A stretch of DNA of 64,000 bases from Nocardioides kribbensis (GCF_015070375.1 NZ_JADCLL010000009.1:124001-188000); one strand, 5' to 3'. Positions 51,082 through 59,083 are shown, counted from the first letter of the stretch. A program made the numbers and translations. Notes: generated by a model from the letters alone, not told the origin.

Positions 51082-51087
51082 GGGTCC

Positions 51088-51093
51088 AGGGTA
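51088..51093 (-). promoter_or_regulatory. -10 hexamer of the cysteine-leader transcript
   Basis: On the minus strand TACCCT (TANNNT) is followed by GGACCC and then the ATG at 51081. The 6-nt spacing puts the transcript start at the ATG, giving a leaderless mRNA. Confidence 0.5.
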
Positions 51094-51173
51094 CGGCGAC
51101 CCGCTGCTCACCGACGACATGACATCTCGCCCCGTGAGACGGCGGTCCGCATGGCGGACAACGCCTCGGACGC

Positions 51174-51671
51174 TCACGCCCGACCGAGCGCCTGCAGCAC
51201 CTGCTCCTTGCGCGGGGCGCCCGCCGCGCGGGCGATCTCCGCGCCGGTGGCGTCGAGGACGAGGGTGGTCGGCGTGCGGAGGACGTCGAGGCGCCGGACC
51301 AGGTCGAGGTGGTGCTCGGCGTCGACCTCGAGGTGCACCACGCCGGGCACGACGTCGGCGACCTCGCTCAGGGTGCGCTTCGTGGCCCGGCAGGGCGCGC
51401 AGAAGGCACTGGAGAACTGCAGCAGGGTCGCCTGCTGGCCGAGTCGGGCGGAGGGGACGGCCTCGAGGACCGCCTGCCAGGTCGCAGGAGCGCCGGGGAC
51501 CTCCGCCGCCACGCGCTGCCCGTCCGCCGGCGGGGCGTCGTCAGCGGACGGCTGCGCGTCCGCCGTCCCGGCGCGGGCCGAGGAGAACCGACCGTCGGTG
51601 CGCAGACGGTGGAGACCGAAGGCGAGGGCGACGACGACCGCGACGAGGGCGATGACGATTCCGGAGGACAC
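51174..51671 (-). CDS. thiX: Membrane-anchored thioredoxin-like protein
   Basis: A 165-residue protein with an N-terminal signal anchor ('GIVIALVAVVVALAFGLHRL') and an extracytoplasmic thioredoxin domain with CAPC (Cys91, Cys94) in 'LLQFSSAFCAPCRATKRTL' and the cis-proline region 'VLRTPTTLVLDATG'. It should work as a thiol oxidoreductase at the membrane. Position between sulfur genes and glnR corresponds to ThiX of M. tuberculosis. It lies just upstream of the cysteine leader promoter, not in that operon. Confidence 0.9.
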   Translation of the reverse strand: MSSGIVIALVAVVVALAFGLHRLRTDGRFSSARAGTADAQPSADDAPPADGQRVAAEVPGAPATWQAVLEAVPSARLGQQATLLQFSSAFCAPCRATKRTLSEVADVVPGVVHLEVDAEHHLDLVRRLDVLRTPTTLVLDATGAEIARAAGAPRKEQVLQALGRA

Positions 51672-51740
51672 GAGTGGTCAACCGCACGGGGGCGGCCGTT
51701 GTTCCGGTCGGGGTCCTGGCCGTGGTCCCGGCCGCCGCGC

Positions 51741-52016
51741 CTAGCCGCCCGCGAAGGGCGGCAGGAACTCCACCGAGCCGCCCGGCTCCACGAGGACGGT
51801 GTCGGGGTCGCGGCTGCCGACCGGCTGCTCACCGACCAGCGTGGAGCACACCGCCAGCACCGCGGGCAGGTTGGTGCCCGGGTGGAGCGCGGTCGCACGG
51901 CGTACGACCTCGGCGAGCGAGATCGGGCCGCTCACGTCGATCCGGTCGCCACCGACGCCGGCCGCCGCCTTGGCGCCGGCCCAGTAACGAACGTGGATGA
52001 TTTCGGTCTCATTCAC
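51741..52016 (-). CDS. MoaD/ThiS-family sulfur carrier protein
   Basis: A 91-residue ubiquitin-like protein ending in the required Gly-Gly ('VEFLPPFAGG'), with 'IHVRYWAGAKAAAGV' and 'VLAVCSTLVG' typical of MoaD. The C-terminal glycine would be adenylated and thiocarboxylated. GTG at 52016 is preceded by GGAAGG; a TTG at 52031 is an alternative. Partner could be molybdopterin synthase or a cysteine-synthesis pathway. The neighbouring thioredoxin and rhodanese genes make a general sulfur role plausible. The palindrome TTGGAACCTTCCAA overlaps its ribosome site. Confidence 0.85.
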   Translation of the reverse strand: MNETEIIHVRYWAGAKAAAGVGGDRIDVSGPISLAEVVRRATALHPGTNLPAVLAVCSTLVGEQPVGSRDPDTVLVEPGGSVEFLPPFAGG

Positions 52017-52129
52017 TTTGGAACCTTCCAATGTGTCCCCGGAGTTTCCTAGTGTGTCCTGCGTAGCACCTCGCCGGAGCCCAGCGTTGCGTTTCGGTCG
52101 CCTGCCCCATCCTCTGGGAGGAGACCACC

Positions 52130-52864
52130 GTGAGCACTCTTCTACTGCTGACCAGTGCCCTGCAGCCGTCCGCCGAGGTGCTGCCCGGGCTCTCGCTGCT
52201 GGGACACCAGGTCAAGATCCTGCCCGCCGAGGGGAGCGCACTGCTCGAGGCCCCCGACTCCGACCTCCTCCTGGTCGACGGACGCCAGGACCTCGCCCAC
52301 GCCCGCGACCTGTGCCGGCTCATCCGCACCACCGGCACCGACGTGCCCGTGCTGCTCGTGGTCACCGAGGGCGGTCTGGCCGTGGTCAACCACGACTGGG
52401 GCATGGACGACGTCGTGCTGCACACCTGTGGGCCCGCCGAGCTGGAGGCGCGGATCAAGCTGGCCATCGGCCGGCTCAACGCCCGTCGCGAGGCCGCCGA
52501 CCCCGACGCCCACGTCATCCGGTCCGGCGAGGTCGTCGTGGACGACGCCACCTACACCGCCAAGATCGGCGGCCGGTCGCTCGACCTCACGTTCAAGGAG
52601 TTCGAGCTGCTGAAGTTCCTCGCCCAGCACCCGGGCCGGGTCTTCAGCCGCCAGCAGCTGCTGCAGGAGGTCTGGGGCTACGACTACTTCGGCGGCACCC
52701 GCACCGTCGACGTGCACGTGCGACGGCTGCGCGCCAAGCTCGGCCCCGAGAACGAGACCCTCATCGGCACCGTGCGCAACGTCGGCTACCGCTTCGTGCT
52801 GCCGACCAAGGAGAAGGGCGCCGTCGAGGCCGACGCGCGCACCGGGCGGTCGGTCGACGCCTGA
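52130..52864 (+). CDS. glnR: OmpR-family orphan regulator GlnR
   Basis: A 244-residue response-regulator-like protein. The atypical receiver (residues ~1-120, '[38 protein letters not shown]') keeps Asp50 but lacks the usual acidic pair, as in GlnR, which works without a kinase. The winged helix (~135-228: '[55 protein letters not shown]') binds DNA. In actinomycetes GlnR controls nitrogen assimilation genes. GTG start with GGGAGGAG. Synteny with thiX and mshD matches mycobacteria. Confidence 0.92.
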   Translation: MSTLLLLTSALQPSAEVLPGLSLLGHQVKILPAEGSALLEAPDSDLLLVDGRQDLAHARDLCRLIRTTGTDVPVLLVVTEGGLAVVNHDWGMDDVVLHTCGPAELEARIKLAIGRLNARREAADPDAHVIRSGEVVVDDATYTAKIGGRSLDLTFKEFELLKFLAQHPGRVFSRQQLLQEVWGYDYFGGTRTVDVHVRRLRAKLGPENETLIGTVRNVGYRFVLPTKEKGAVEADARTGRSVDA

Positions 52865-52882
52865 CCGGGGCCGCTCGCTCCG

Positions 52883-53191
52883 TCAGCCGCCCTCCGCCGT
52901 GCGGAGCCGGCGGCGAAGGACGGCGACCTCGTGCTCGAGGGCGAGGACCCGGGCGATGCCGGCGAGGTTGAGCCCCTCGGCCAGCAGCTCCCGGATGCGG
53001 TGCAGGGTGGCGATGTCGCCCTCGGAGTAGAGGCGGTTGCCGCCGTCGGTGCGCTCGGGCGTCAGCAGTCCGCGGCGCTCGTAGACGCGCAGGTTCTGCA
53101 CCTCCATGCGCACCATCCGCGCGGCCACCGAGATGGCGAAGACGCCCTCCTGAGCCGTGCTGTGCTGCGTGCTGCGCTGCTGTGTCGACAC
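52883..53191 (-). CDS. MerR-family regulator, HspR-like
   Basis: A 102-residue regulator. 'FAISVAARMVRMEVQNLRVYERRGLLTPERTDGGNRLYSEGDIATLHRIRELLAEGLNLAGIARVL' is the MerR HTH in its HspR-like form, followed by a short leucine/Arg coiled coil ('LEHEVAVLRRRLRTAEGG'). HspR represses heat-shock genes. It is divergent from an Hsp20 gene with a 130-bp control region, so it most likely represses that gene and itself. GTG start with GGAGGTGG upstream. Canonical HAIR sites were not found. Confidence 0.88.
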   Translation of the reverse strand: MSTQQRSTQHSTAQEGVFAISVAARMVRMEVQNLRVYERRGLLTPERTDGGNRLYSEGDIATLHRIRELLAEGLNLAGIARVLALEHEVAVLRRRLRTAEGG

Positions 53192-53206
53192 GGTCCACCT
53201 CCGCGC

Positions 53207-53235
53207 TTGAACCTACGTCATCTCTGCGGTACAAC
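53207..53235 (+). promoter_or_regulatory. Putative hsp20 promoter
   Basis: TTGAAC (53207-53212) and TACAAC (53230-53235) are spaced by 17 bp, a good housekeeping-type match on the plus strand. The region also contains two AGGTT half sites (minus strand) at 53211-53215 and 53236-53240 that could bind the divergent MerR protein. Confidence 0.5.
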
Positions 53236-53321
53236 AAACCTATAACCGCTGATACACATGACGGGCTCACGCAGACCGTCGCCACCGCATCGACCACCAG
53301 AGACGACCAGGAGGACACGCC

Positions 53322-53750
53322 ATGCTGCTGCGCACCACCGACCCGTTCCGCGACTTCGACCGCCTGACCCAGCAGCTGCTGGGCACCACCAACCGCCCGG
53401 CCGCCATGCCGATGGACGCCTGGCGCGAGGGTGACCGCTTCGTCATCGAGTTCGACCTGCCCGGCGTGGCCCGCGACAGCATCGACCTCGACGTCGAGCG
53501 CAACGTCCTGACCGTGCGCGCCGAGCGCGTGCGACGCAACGGCGACTGGGAGCGCCTCGCCTCGGAGCGCACGACCGGCAGCTTCAGCCGCCAGCTCGTG
53601 CTGGGCGACAACCTGGACCTCGAGCGCATCGAGGCGACCTACGACGACGGCGTGCTGCGCCTGGTCGTGCCGGTGGCCGAGAAGGCCAAGCCGCGCAAGA
53701 TCGAGGTCGGCTCCGCTGCTCCGCAGGAGACCGCCGCGCTCGAGGCGTGA
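53322..53750 (+). CDS. Hsp20/alpha-crystallin small heat-shock protein
   Basis: A 142-residue ATP-independent chaperone. The alpha-crystallin domain spans residues ~30-125 ('[40 protein letters not shown]', '[44 protein letters not shown]'), including the GVLxLxxP-type motif. N-terminus '[21 protein letters not shown]' is as usual in actinobacterial Hsp20. GGAGG precedes the ATG. Regulated probably by the divergent HspR-like protein. Followed by a perfect terminator. Confidence 0.95.
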   Translation: MLLRTTDPFRDFDRLTQQLLGTTNRPAAMPMDAWREGDRFVIEFDLPGVARDSIDLDVERNVLTVRAERVRRNGDWERLASERTTGSFSRQLVLGDNLDLERIEATYDDGVLRLVVPVAEKAKPRKIEVGSAAPQETAALEA

Positions 53751-53774
53751 GCACCCCGCCGGGGTGAGTGGGAG

Positions 53775-53804
53775 GAGGGCCCGGGCGAGTCCGCCCGGGC
53801 CCTC
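53775..53804. terminator. Terminator between hsp20 and yihY
   Basis: Perfect 13-bp arms GAGGGCCCGGGCG/CGCCCGGGCCCTC with a 4-nt loop, 25 bp after the hsp20 stop and 8 bp from the convergent stop codon. Confidence 0.88.
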
Positions 53805-53811
53805 GCTCGTG

Positions 53812-54888
53812 TCAGCCGTCCTCGCCCCGCGACGTGCGCAGCCGCCGGCCCCTCTCGACGTCCTCGCGGCGCTTCTCCTCGGCCTTCTCCAGGCCCTTGG
53901 TCATGCGCGGAGGCAGCTGGAGCTCCTCCTCGGCGGGCAGTCCCGCCTGCAGCTCGCGGCCCCGCTCGAGCTCGGAGTCGAGCTCGGCGCCGAAGAGGAG
54001 CGCGAGGTTGGTCAGCCACAGCCACAGCAGGAACACGATGACGCCGGCCAGTGAGCCGTAGGTCGTGTTGTAGCTGGAGAAGTGGGCGACGTAGAAGCCG
54101 AACGCCGCCGAGACGAGCACCCAGGTGAGGATGGCCAGGACGGCACCCATCGAGACCCAGCGGAACGTCGGCTGCTTGATGTTGGGCGTCACGTAGTAGA
54201 GCAGCGCCACGATCAGCACGACCACGGCGAGCACGGCCGGCCACTTGGCGATGCTCCACACGAGCACCGCGGTGTCACCGAGACCGATCGCGTCGCCGAC
54301 GGCCTGCGCGGCGGGACCCGTCACCACGAGCCCCACGGCCACCAGGGCCACGAGCACCACGAGCACGGCGGTCAGCGCCAGCATCACGGGACGCAGGACG
54401 TAGAACGGGCGACCCTCGCCGGTCTCGTGGATGCGGTTCATCGCACGACCGAAGGAGCCGACGTAGCCGCTCGCGGACCACAGGGCGGTGGCGAGACCGA
54501 GGACCAGCGCGAGGCCGGCCCCGGGCGCCGCGGCCAGCTCCAGCAGCGTGGGCTCGACCGTGTCGGCGGCCGACCCGGCGCCGACATCGCGCAGGATCTG
54601 CAGCAGCGTGTCGACCGTCTCCGGACCGCGCCCCACCAGGCTGACCAGCGACAGCAGCGCGATCATCGCCGGGAAGAGGGCGAGGACGGCGTAGTAGGTC
54701 AGCGACGCCGCGACGTCGGTGCACTGGTCCTTGGAGAACTCGCGCATCGTCTTGCGCGCGACGTAGAGCCAGGAGCGCCGGGTGAGGTCGGTCGGCGAGT
54801 CGGGCTTGCCGTCGTCGTCGGGGTCGCGGTGCTCGCGCGCACGCGTCGTGGCTGCGGGCTCGGCGCTCGTCTCGGGGTGGGGGCTCAT
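53812..54888 (-). CDS. YihY/BrkB family membrane protein
   Basis: A 358-residue inner-membrane protein of the YihY (formerly RNase BN) family. After a ~45-residue acidic tail it has 'TMREFSKDQCTDVAASLTYYAVLALFPAMIALLSLV', the family signature, about six helices, 'LLYYVTPNIKQPTFRWVSMGAVLAILTWVLVSAAFGFYV' and 'SSYNTTYGSLAGVIVFLLWLWLTNLALLFGAELDSELER'. A charged C-terminal tail follows. Function is not established. The ATG at 54888 was chosen over longer frames. Convergent with hsp20 and divergent from mshD. Confidence 0.92.
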   Translation of the reverse strand: MSPHPETSAEPAATTRAREHRDPDDDGKPDSPTDLTRRSWLYVARKTMREFSKDQCTDVAASLTYYAVLALFPAMIALLSLVSLVGRGPETVDTLLQILRDVGAGSAADTVEPTLLELAAAPGAGLALVLGLATALWSASGYVGSFGRAMNRIHETGEGRPFYVLRPVMLALTAVLVVLVALVAVGLVVTGPAAQAVGDAIGLGDTAVLVWSIAKWPAVLAVVVLIVALLYYVTPNIKQPTFRWVSMGAVLAILTWVLVSAAFGFYVAHFSSYNTTYGSLAGVIVFLLWLWLTNLALLFGAELDSELERGRELQAGLPAEEELQLPPRMTKGLEKAEEKRREDVERGRRLRTSRGEDG

Positions 54889-54954
54889 CGCTCCACCGTC
54901 CTCGCCCGCGCCCCGGGCCCGCGCCACCCTGCGGGGTGGACGCGCGGCGGCGCC

Positions 54955-54960
54955 TAGGGT
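54955..54960 (+). promoter_or_regulatory. -10 hexamer for leaderless mshD
   Basis: TAGGGT (TANNNT) ends 7 nt before the GTG at 54968, the spacing expected when transcription starts at the start codon. No ribosome site is present. Confidence 0.55.
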
Positions 54961-54967
54961 GGCGGGC

Positions 54968-55789
54968 GTGGACGTGACGGAGGAGATCGAGCGGATCGCT
55001 GCGGCGGCCGAGGCGCACGACGGGGCGGCACCGCTCGACGAGGCCACCTGGCGCACGCTGCGGCGCCACCCCGAGCGCGCCCGGCACCGGGTGGTCGACG
55101 GTGGCTTCGCGCTGGTGGTCGGGCGCGAGCTCACCGTCGTGGTGGACCCGCCCGCGCGGGGCGCCGGCGTCGCGTCGGGGCTGGTGTCGGCGGAGCTGGC
55201 CGAGGCCGGCGGGGGCGAGCTGCTGGCGTGGTCGCACGGCAACCACCCCGCGGCGGCGGCGCTGGCCGCGGCGTACGGGTTCGAGCGGGTGCGTGACCTG
55301 TGGGTGATGCGGCGGGCCATGGCCGAGCCGCTGCCCGGTCTCGTCGTGCCCGACGGGGTCACGGTGCGCTCCTACGTCGACACCGACGCCGACGAGGTCG
55401 TGCGCGTCAACGCCGCGGCCTTCGCGCACCACCCCGAGCAGGGGGCGATGGACCGGGCCGAGCTGGCCGAGCGGATGGCGGAGGCGTGGTTCGACCCCGC
55501 GGGCCTCGTCGTGGCCGAGCGCGACGGCTCGCTGGTCGGCTTCCACTGGACCAAGCAGCACTCCCCCGACCTCGGTGAGGTCTACGTCGTCGGCGTCGAC
55601 CCGGTGGCCCAGGGCCAGGGCCTGGGCCGGGTGGTCACGCTGGCGGGGCTGCACCACCTGGCCGGGCTCGGGGTCGGCGAGGTGCTGCTCTACGTCGAGT
55701 CCGACAACGAGCCAGCGGTCGCGACGTACTCGCGGCTGGGGTTCGGGCACGCTGCGGCCGACACCCACGTGCAGTACCGCCGGGGCTGA
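54968..55789 (+). CDS. mshD: Mycothiol synthase
   Basis: A 273-residue protein with two tandem GNAT acetyltransferase domains, the MshD architecture. The C-terminal active domain has 'TVRSYVDTDADEVVRVNAAAFAHHPEQGAMDRAELAERMAEAWFDPAGL', 'GFHWTKQH', and the acetyl-CoA loop 'EVYVVGVDPVAQGQGLGRVVTLAGLHHL' then 'VLLYVESDNEPAVATYSRLGF'. It acetylates Cys-GlcN-Ins to mycothiol, the main actinobacterial thiol. Slightly shorter than the mycobacterial enzyme. Its place near glnR is conserved. Confidence 0.93.
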   Translation: MDVTEEIERIAAAAEAHDGAAPLDEATWRTLRRHPERARHRVVDGGFALVVGRELTVVVDPPARGAGVASGLVSAELAEAGGGELLAWSHGNHPAAAALAAAYGFERVRDLWVMRRAMAEPLPGLVVPDGVTVRSYVDTDADEVVRVNAAAFAHHPEQGAMDRAELAERMAEAWFDPAGLVVAERDGSLVGFHWTKQHSPDLGEVYVVGVDPVAQGQGLGRVVTLAGLHHLAGLGVGEVLLYVESDNEPAVATYSRLGFGHAAADTHVQYRRG

Positions 55790-55816
55790 CGAGCCCGGGA
55801 GCGCCCCGGCTCCGCC

Positions 55817-56767
55817 TCAGCGCAGCGGGCGCACGTGCAGGCCGACCTCGGGGTCGACGACGACCTCCTGGGCGGCGGGCATGCCCTCGACGTCGAGGGT
55901 CGCGTCGAGGGGCACGTTGCGCTTGACCATGGCCAGGGCGATGGGGCCGAGCTCGTGGTGGCGTGCGGAGGTGCCGACGAAGCCGATGACCTTCTCGCCG
56001 TGGCGCAGCTCGGCGCCGCGGGTGGGCAGGCGGTTCTCGGTGCCGTCGAGGTGCAGCAGGGTGAGACGCCGCGGCGGACGGCCCAGGGTGTGCACGCGGG
56101 CGACGGTCTCCTGGCCGCGGTAGCAGCCCTTGTCGAGGTGCACCGCGGGGCCGACCCAGCCGGCCTCGTTGGGGATGGTGCGCGCGTCGGTGTCGAGACC
56201 GTGGCGCGGCTCGCCGCGGGCGATGCGCAGCGCCTCGAAGGCCCACAGGCCCGCGGCCGGGCCGGCGGCATCGGCGTACGCGTGGAGCTGGTCGCGGGGC
56301 ACGAGGTCGTAGCCCTGGGTGCTGGCCCGCCAGGTCACCGCGAGGTCGGCGGTGACCTCGGTGAGCTCGACGCGGGTCATGAACTTCATCCGCTCCAGGA
56401 AGCCCAGCAGCGCCCCGGCGGCGCCCGGCTCGGTGTGGGCGACGAAGGCCCCGCCGTCGTCGACGCCGGTGAAGGCGTGCTCGACGTGGCCCTGCGGGCT
56501 GAGGATCAGGGCGGAGGTCCAGACACCGGGGGCGAGGCCGGTGAAGTACTGGCTGGTGAGGCTGTGCAGCCAGGTCAGCCGGTCGGGGCCCTCCAGGCGC
56601 ACGACGTCGCGGTGGGAGAGGTCGACGAAGCCGCTGCCGGCCTCGAGCGCACGCTGCTCGGTGTTGAAGGAGCCGTAGTGCGCCGCCACCGGGGCGTCCA
56701 CACCGTCGCCGGCGACCGCGCCGGGCAGGGAGAGCAGCGTGCTGGGCGTCGGGCGGGGGTCGCTCAC
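55817..56767 (-). CDS. ygfZ: YgfZ/GcvT-domain folate-binding protein
   Basis: A 316-residue protein of the YgfZ family, which binds tetrahydrofolate and helps assemble or repair certain Fe-S proteins. The signature KGCYRGQE is present in 'VHLDKGCYRGQETVARVHTLGRPPRRL', as is the N-terminal 'VDLSHRDVVRLEGPDRLTWLHSLTSQ'. It lacks aminomethyltransferase features of GcvT. GTG start overlaps the fur-family stop (GTGA), so the two are co-translated; both relate to iron metabolism. Confidence 0.92.
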   Translation of the reverse strand: MSDPRPTPSTLLSLPGAVAGDGVDAPVAAHYGSFNTEQRALEAGSGFVDLSHRDVVRLEGPDRLTWLHSLTSQYFTGLAPGVWTSALILSPQGHVEHAFTGVDDGGAFVAHTEPGAAGALLGFLERMKFMTRVELTEVTADLAVTWRASTQGYDLVPRDQLHAYADAAGPAAGLWAFEALRIARGEPRHGLDTDARTIPNEAGWVGPAVHLDKGCYRGQETVARVHTLGRPPRRLTLLHLDGTENRLPTRGAELRHGEKVIGFVGTSARHHELGPIALAMVKRNVPLDATLDVEGMPAAQEVVVDPEVGLHVRPLR

Positions 56768-57243
56768 GGGGTGTCCTCACGGTTGGCCGAGCAGTCCTGG
56801 CAGTGGCCGAAGACCGTCAGGTGCCCGATGTCGACCACGAACTGCTGCTCGGCGGCCAGGCGTCCGACCAGATCGGCGGCCACGTCAGCATCAACGGAGG
56901 TCACCCGCTCGCAATTCCGGCAGACCAGGTGGAAGTGCTCGTGGTCGGTCACGGAGTGGTACGTCGGGGCCCTGTCGGACAGGTGGGCGTGACGGACCAG
57001 GCCGAGCTCCTCGAGCACCTCGAGCGTGCGGTAGACCGTCGAGACGTTGACCGCGGTGGAGTGGCGCCGCACCTCGGCCAGCACCTCGTCGGGCGTGGCG
57101 TGGCCGAGCCGCTCGACCGCGGCGAGGATGAGCTCGCGCTGCGGGGTCAGCCGGTAGCCGCTGCCGCGCAGCCGGCTGCGCAGGTCGGCCGGGGGCCGGG
57201 CGCCCCCGGAGGCGGACGCGTGGTCGTGCTCGTGGTCGGCCAT
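56764..57243 (-). CDS. Fur-family metalloregulator
   Basis: A 159-residue repressor. Winged helix at ~20-95 ('LRGSGYRLTPQRELILAAVERLGHATPDEVLAEVRRHSTAVNVSTVYRTLEVLEELGLVRHAHLSDRAPTYHSV') and dimerisation/metal domain with 'DHEHFHLVCRNCERV' and 'CQDC', giving two CxxC pairs for structural zinc. A His-rich start (DHEHDHASA) may bind metal. Whether it senses Fe, Zn or peroxide cannot be set from sequence. It is followed, overlapping, by ygfZ, and preceded 7 bp by nitrobindin. Confidence 0.9.
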   Translation of the reverse strand: MADHEHDHASASGGARPPADLRSRLRGSGYRLTPQRELILAAVERLGHATPDEVLAEVRRHSTAVNVSTVYRTLEVLEELGLVRHAHLSDRAPTYHSVTDHEHFHLVCRNCERVTSVDADVAADLVGRLAAEQQFVVDIGHLTVFGHCQDCSANREDTP

Positions 57244-57250
57244 CGGCGGG

Positions 57251-57745
57251 TCAGGCCCTCTGCAGGCGCGCCCACAGGTGCGGCTGGAGCGCCTGGCCGA
57301 CCGCGGCCATGTCGTAGGCGTAGAGCAGGTCGCCCTCGACGTTGCCGTAGAGACGGTGGCCGGCGGTGACCTCCTTGGCGGTCTCGGTGCGCGCGACCGC
57401 GTCGGTGGCGAGCTCGAGCTTGCCGTCGGCGGCCTCGCCGTACCAGATCTCCACGAAGCCGGTGTTGTGCGTGAGCAGCAGCTCCACCTTGCCGGCCTCG
57501 GGGCAGCGCAGGAAGCCGGTCTCCTGGGCGGCGTCGCGGACCTTCTGGCCCTGCTCGTCGACGATCCACGAGCGCGCGAAGTAGTGGATGAAGGGGCGAC
57601 CGTCCTGCTGGAAGATCAGCTCCTGCTGGTAGTCGTAGGGCTCGATCGTCGGGTAGTCGCCCTTGCCGCTGCCGCGCCACGTGCCGAGCATCCAGGCCAG
57701 CGGGCCGCAGTGGGGGTGGAGGTTGTCAGGGAGCTGGAAGACCAC
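57251..57745 (-). CDS. FABP-like nitrobindin family haem protein
   Basis: A 164-residue ten-stranded beta-barrel protein of the DUF1794/nitrobindin family. 'LHPHCGPLAWMLGTWRGSGKGDYPTI' is the diagnostic N-terminus (GxWxGxG), and the C-terminal 'QALQPHLWARLQR' carries His156, equivalent to the proximal haem ligand. Nitrobindins bind ferric haem and isomerise peroxynitrite. It is probably the ancestor gene of the operon nitrobindin-fur-ygfZ, all concerned with iron, haem or oxidative stress. The M. tuberculosis homologue Rv0813c is in the same neighbourhood. Confidence 0.92.
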   Translation of the reverse strand: MVFQLPDNLHPHCGPLAWMLGTWRGSGKGDYPTIEPYDYQQELIFQQDGRPFIHYFARSWIVDEQGQKVRDAAQETGFLRCPEAGKVELLLTHNTGFVEIWYGEAADGKLELATDAVARTETAKEVTAGHRLYGNVEGDLLYAYDMAAVGQALQPHLWARLQRA

Positions 57746-57932
57746 CGGGTCACTCTAGCGGCGCGCCCTCCCGCCCACCGACGGCCGAACTCCTGCTCGT
57801 GGTGGTGCCGCGCTGGCTGACCTGGAGCCCTCGCGGCGACCGCGCGCCGCTCCCCCGGTGCCGGTGTGCACGCCGGAGTGACCCTCGAGCAGGGCCGGGC
57901 GTCCAGCCCGGGCCACCTCCCTGCGCGCCCTC

Positions 57933-57938
57933 TACCGT
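57933..57938 (+). promoter_or_regulatory. -10 hexamer for a leaderless DsrE-family gene
   Basis: TACCGT (TANNNT) followed by GGGGTC and the ATG at 57945; the 6-nt spacing indicates transcription starting at the start codon. The rest of 57746-57932 shows no feature. Confidence 0.55.
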
Positions 57939-57944
57939 GGGGTC

Positions 57945-58307
57945 ATGCCTCGCTCCCTCGTCGTCAAGGTCACCTGCGCGCAGGGCGACCCCGAGCGCGC
58001 CAACCAGGCCTTCACCGTGGCCGCGGCCGCCGTGGCCATGGGCGCCGACGTCTCGCTCTGGCTCACCGGCGACGCCGCGTCCTACGCGGTGGCCGGTCGC
58101 GGGCCCGACCTCGGGCTCCCCCACGCCACCCCCGTCGCCGACCTGCTCGACACCGTGCGCGAGCTCGGCCGGGTGACCGTGTGCTCGCAGTGCGCCACGC
58201 GACGCGGCATCACCGAGGCCGACGTGCTCTCCGGGGTGCGTGTGGCCGGCGCCGCGGTGTTCACCGAGGAGGTCCTCGCCGAGGGCGTCCAGGCGCTCGT
58301 CTACTGA
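57945..58307 (+). CDS. DsrE family protein
   Basis: A 120-residue protein of the DsrE/DsrF-like sulfur-relay fold: 'RSLVVKVTCAQGDPERANQAFTVAAAAVAMGADVSLWLTGDAASYAVAGRGPDLGLPHATPVADLLDTV', then 'VTVCSQCATRRGI' with a CxxC pair in the place where DsrE keeps its persulfide cysteine, and 'GAAVFTEEVLAEGVQALVY'. It may carry sulfane sulfur in the cytosol; the sulfur genes nearby fit but are not in one operon. Confidence 0.9.
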   Translation: MPRSLVVKVTCAQGDPERANQAFTVAAAAVAMGADVSLWLTGDAASYAVAGRGPDLGLPHATPVADLLDTVRELGRVTVCSQCATRRGITEADVLSGVRVAGAAVFTEEVLAEGVQALVY

Positions 58308-58441
58308 CCCCCTGCGCCGAGGTCACCGAGGGGCCCGGGCTCCGCCGTACGGGTGAAGAGCGCGGGCAGGACCGCCTGGGATCGTGGGGCGGAGGGCGTG
58401 CGCCGGTCCGGCTCCGCGTCCTCGGGCGAGAGGAGTCGACG

Positions 58442-59002
58442 GTGCGCCCGGACCACGACTCGGTGGTGGTGCAGCAAGCGGTCGGGGTGGTGTGCGGCCT
58501 GACGGGGGTGTCGCCCGCAGACGCGGTCCGGGCGATCGAACGCGACGCCGCGAACCTGGGCCAGTCACCGGAGAGGTTCGCGGAGTCGCTGCTGGGCCGA
58601 TGGTCGGCGGCCCTCGAGGGAGATGCCGCCCAGGCTCGTCTCGCGCTCGGCCCGCTCCTCGACGAGGCCATGGCCCGCACGGTGACGCAGCACCCCGGTC
58701 ACGCGGCCTCCGAGCACCGTCACGCGGCCGCCGACGACCTGACAGGTCTCCCCCGCCCGCTCGCGCCCCGACGCGGCGACGGCGACCCGGCGGCAGCGGA
58801 CGCCTCCGCACCCGCCTCCGCACCCGGCGGGGAGGACCCTGGTCTCGACGACGAGGAGAGCGCCCACCTCGCCGAGGCGCTGGGCCTGCCGCCCTCCCCA
58901 GGGGCGCCCCCGCACGACGGTGTCCGACGGGCCCCACCGCCACCACCGACGCGTGATGCCTCCCCCACCGACCACCCCGACGACCCCGACGAGGAGGACT
59001 GA
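58442..59002 (+). CDS. Hypothetical protein with ANTAR-like N-terminal region
   Basis: A 186-residue protein. Residues ~5-60 ('VVVQQAVGVVCGLTGVSPADAVRAIERDAANLGQSPERFAESLL') follow the spacing of an ANTAR RNA-binding domain (QAxGVL...A...L...A), with the tail rich in Ala, Pro, Asp and Glu and probably disordered ('DHPDDPDEED' end). ANTAR proteins act as antiterminators when linked to a sensor; none is attached here. GTG start preceded by GAGAGGAG. The assignment is a pattern match only. Confidence 0.5.
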   Translation: MRPDHDSVVVQQAVGVVCGLTGVSPADAVRAIERDAANLGQSPERFAESLLGRWSAALEGDAAQARLALGPLLDEAMARTVTQHPGHAASEHRHAAADDLTGLPRPLAPRRGDGDPAAADASAPASAPGGEDPGLDDEESAHLAEALGLPPSPGAPPHDGVRRAPPPPPTRDASPTDHPDDPDEED

Positions 59003-59083
59003 GCACCCCCGGGCCCACCGGCGCGGACGAGGCCGCGGCAGGGTCTGCTGGAGGGCGTCGACCCCAGTAGGGTGCGAGTCCTC

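Noticed and set aside
51011..51655. Plus-strand frame covering the cysteine leader and thioredoxin gene
   Set aside because: It is antisense to a clear thioredoxin (CAPC) gene and its translation is Arg/Ala-rich without motifs.
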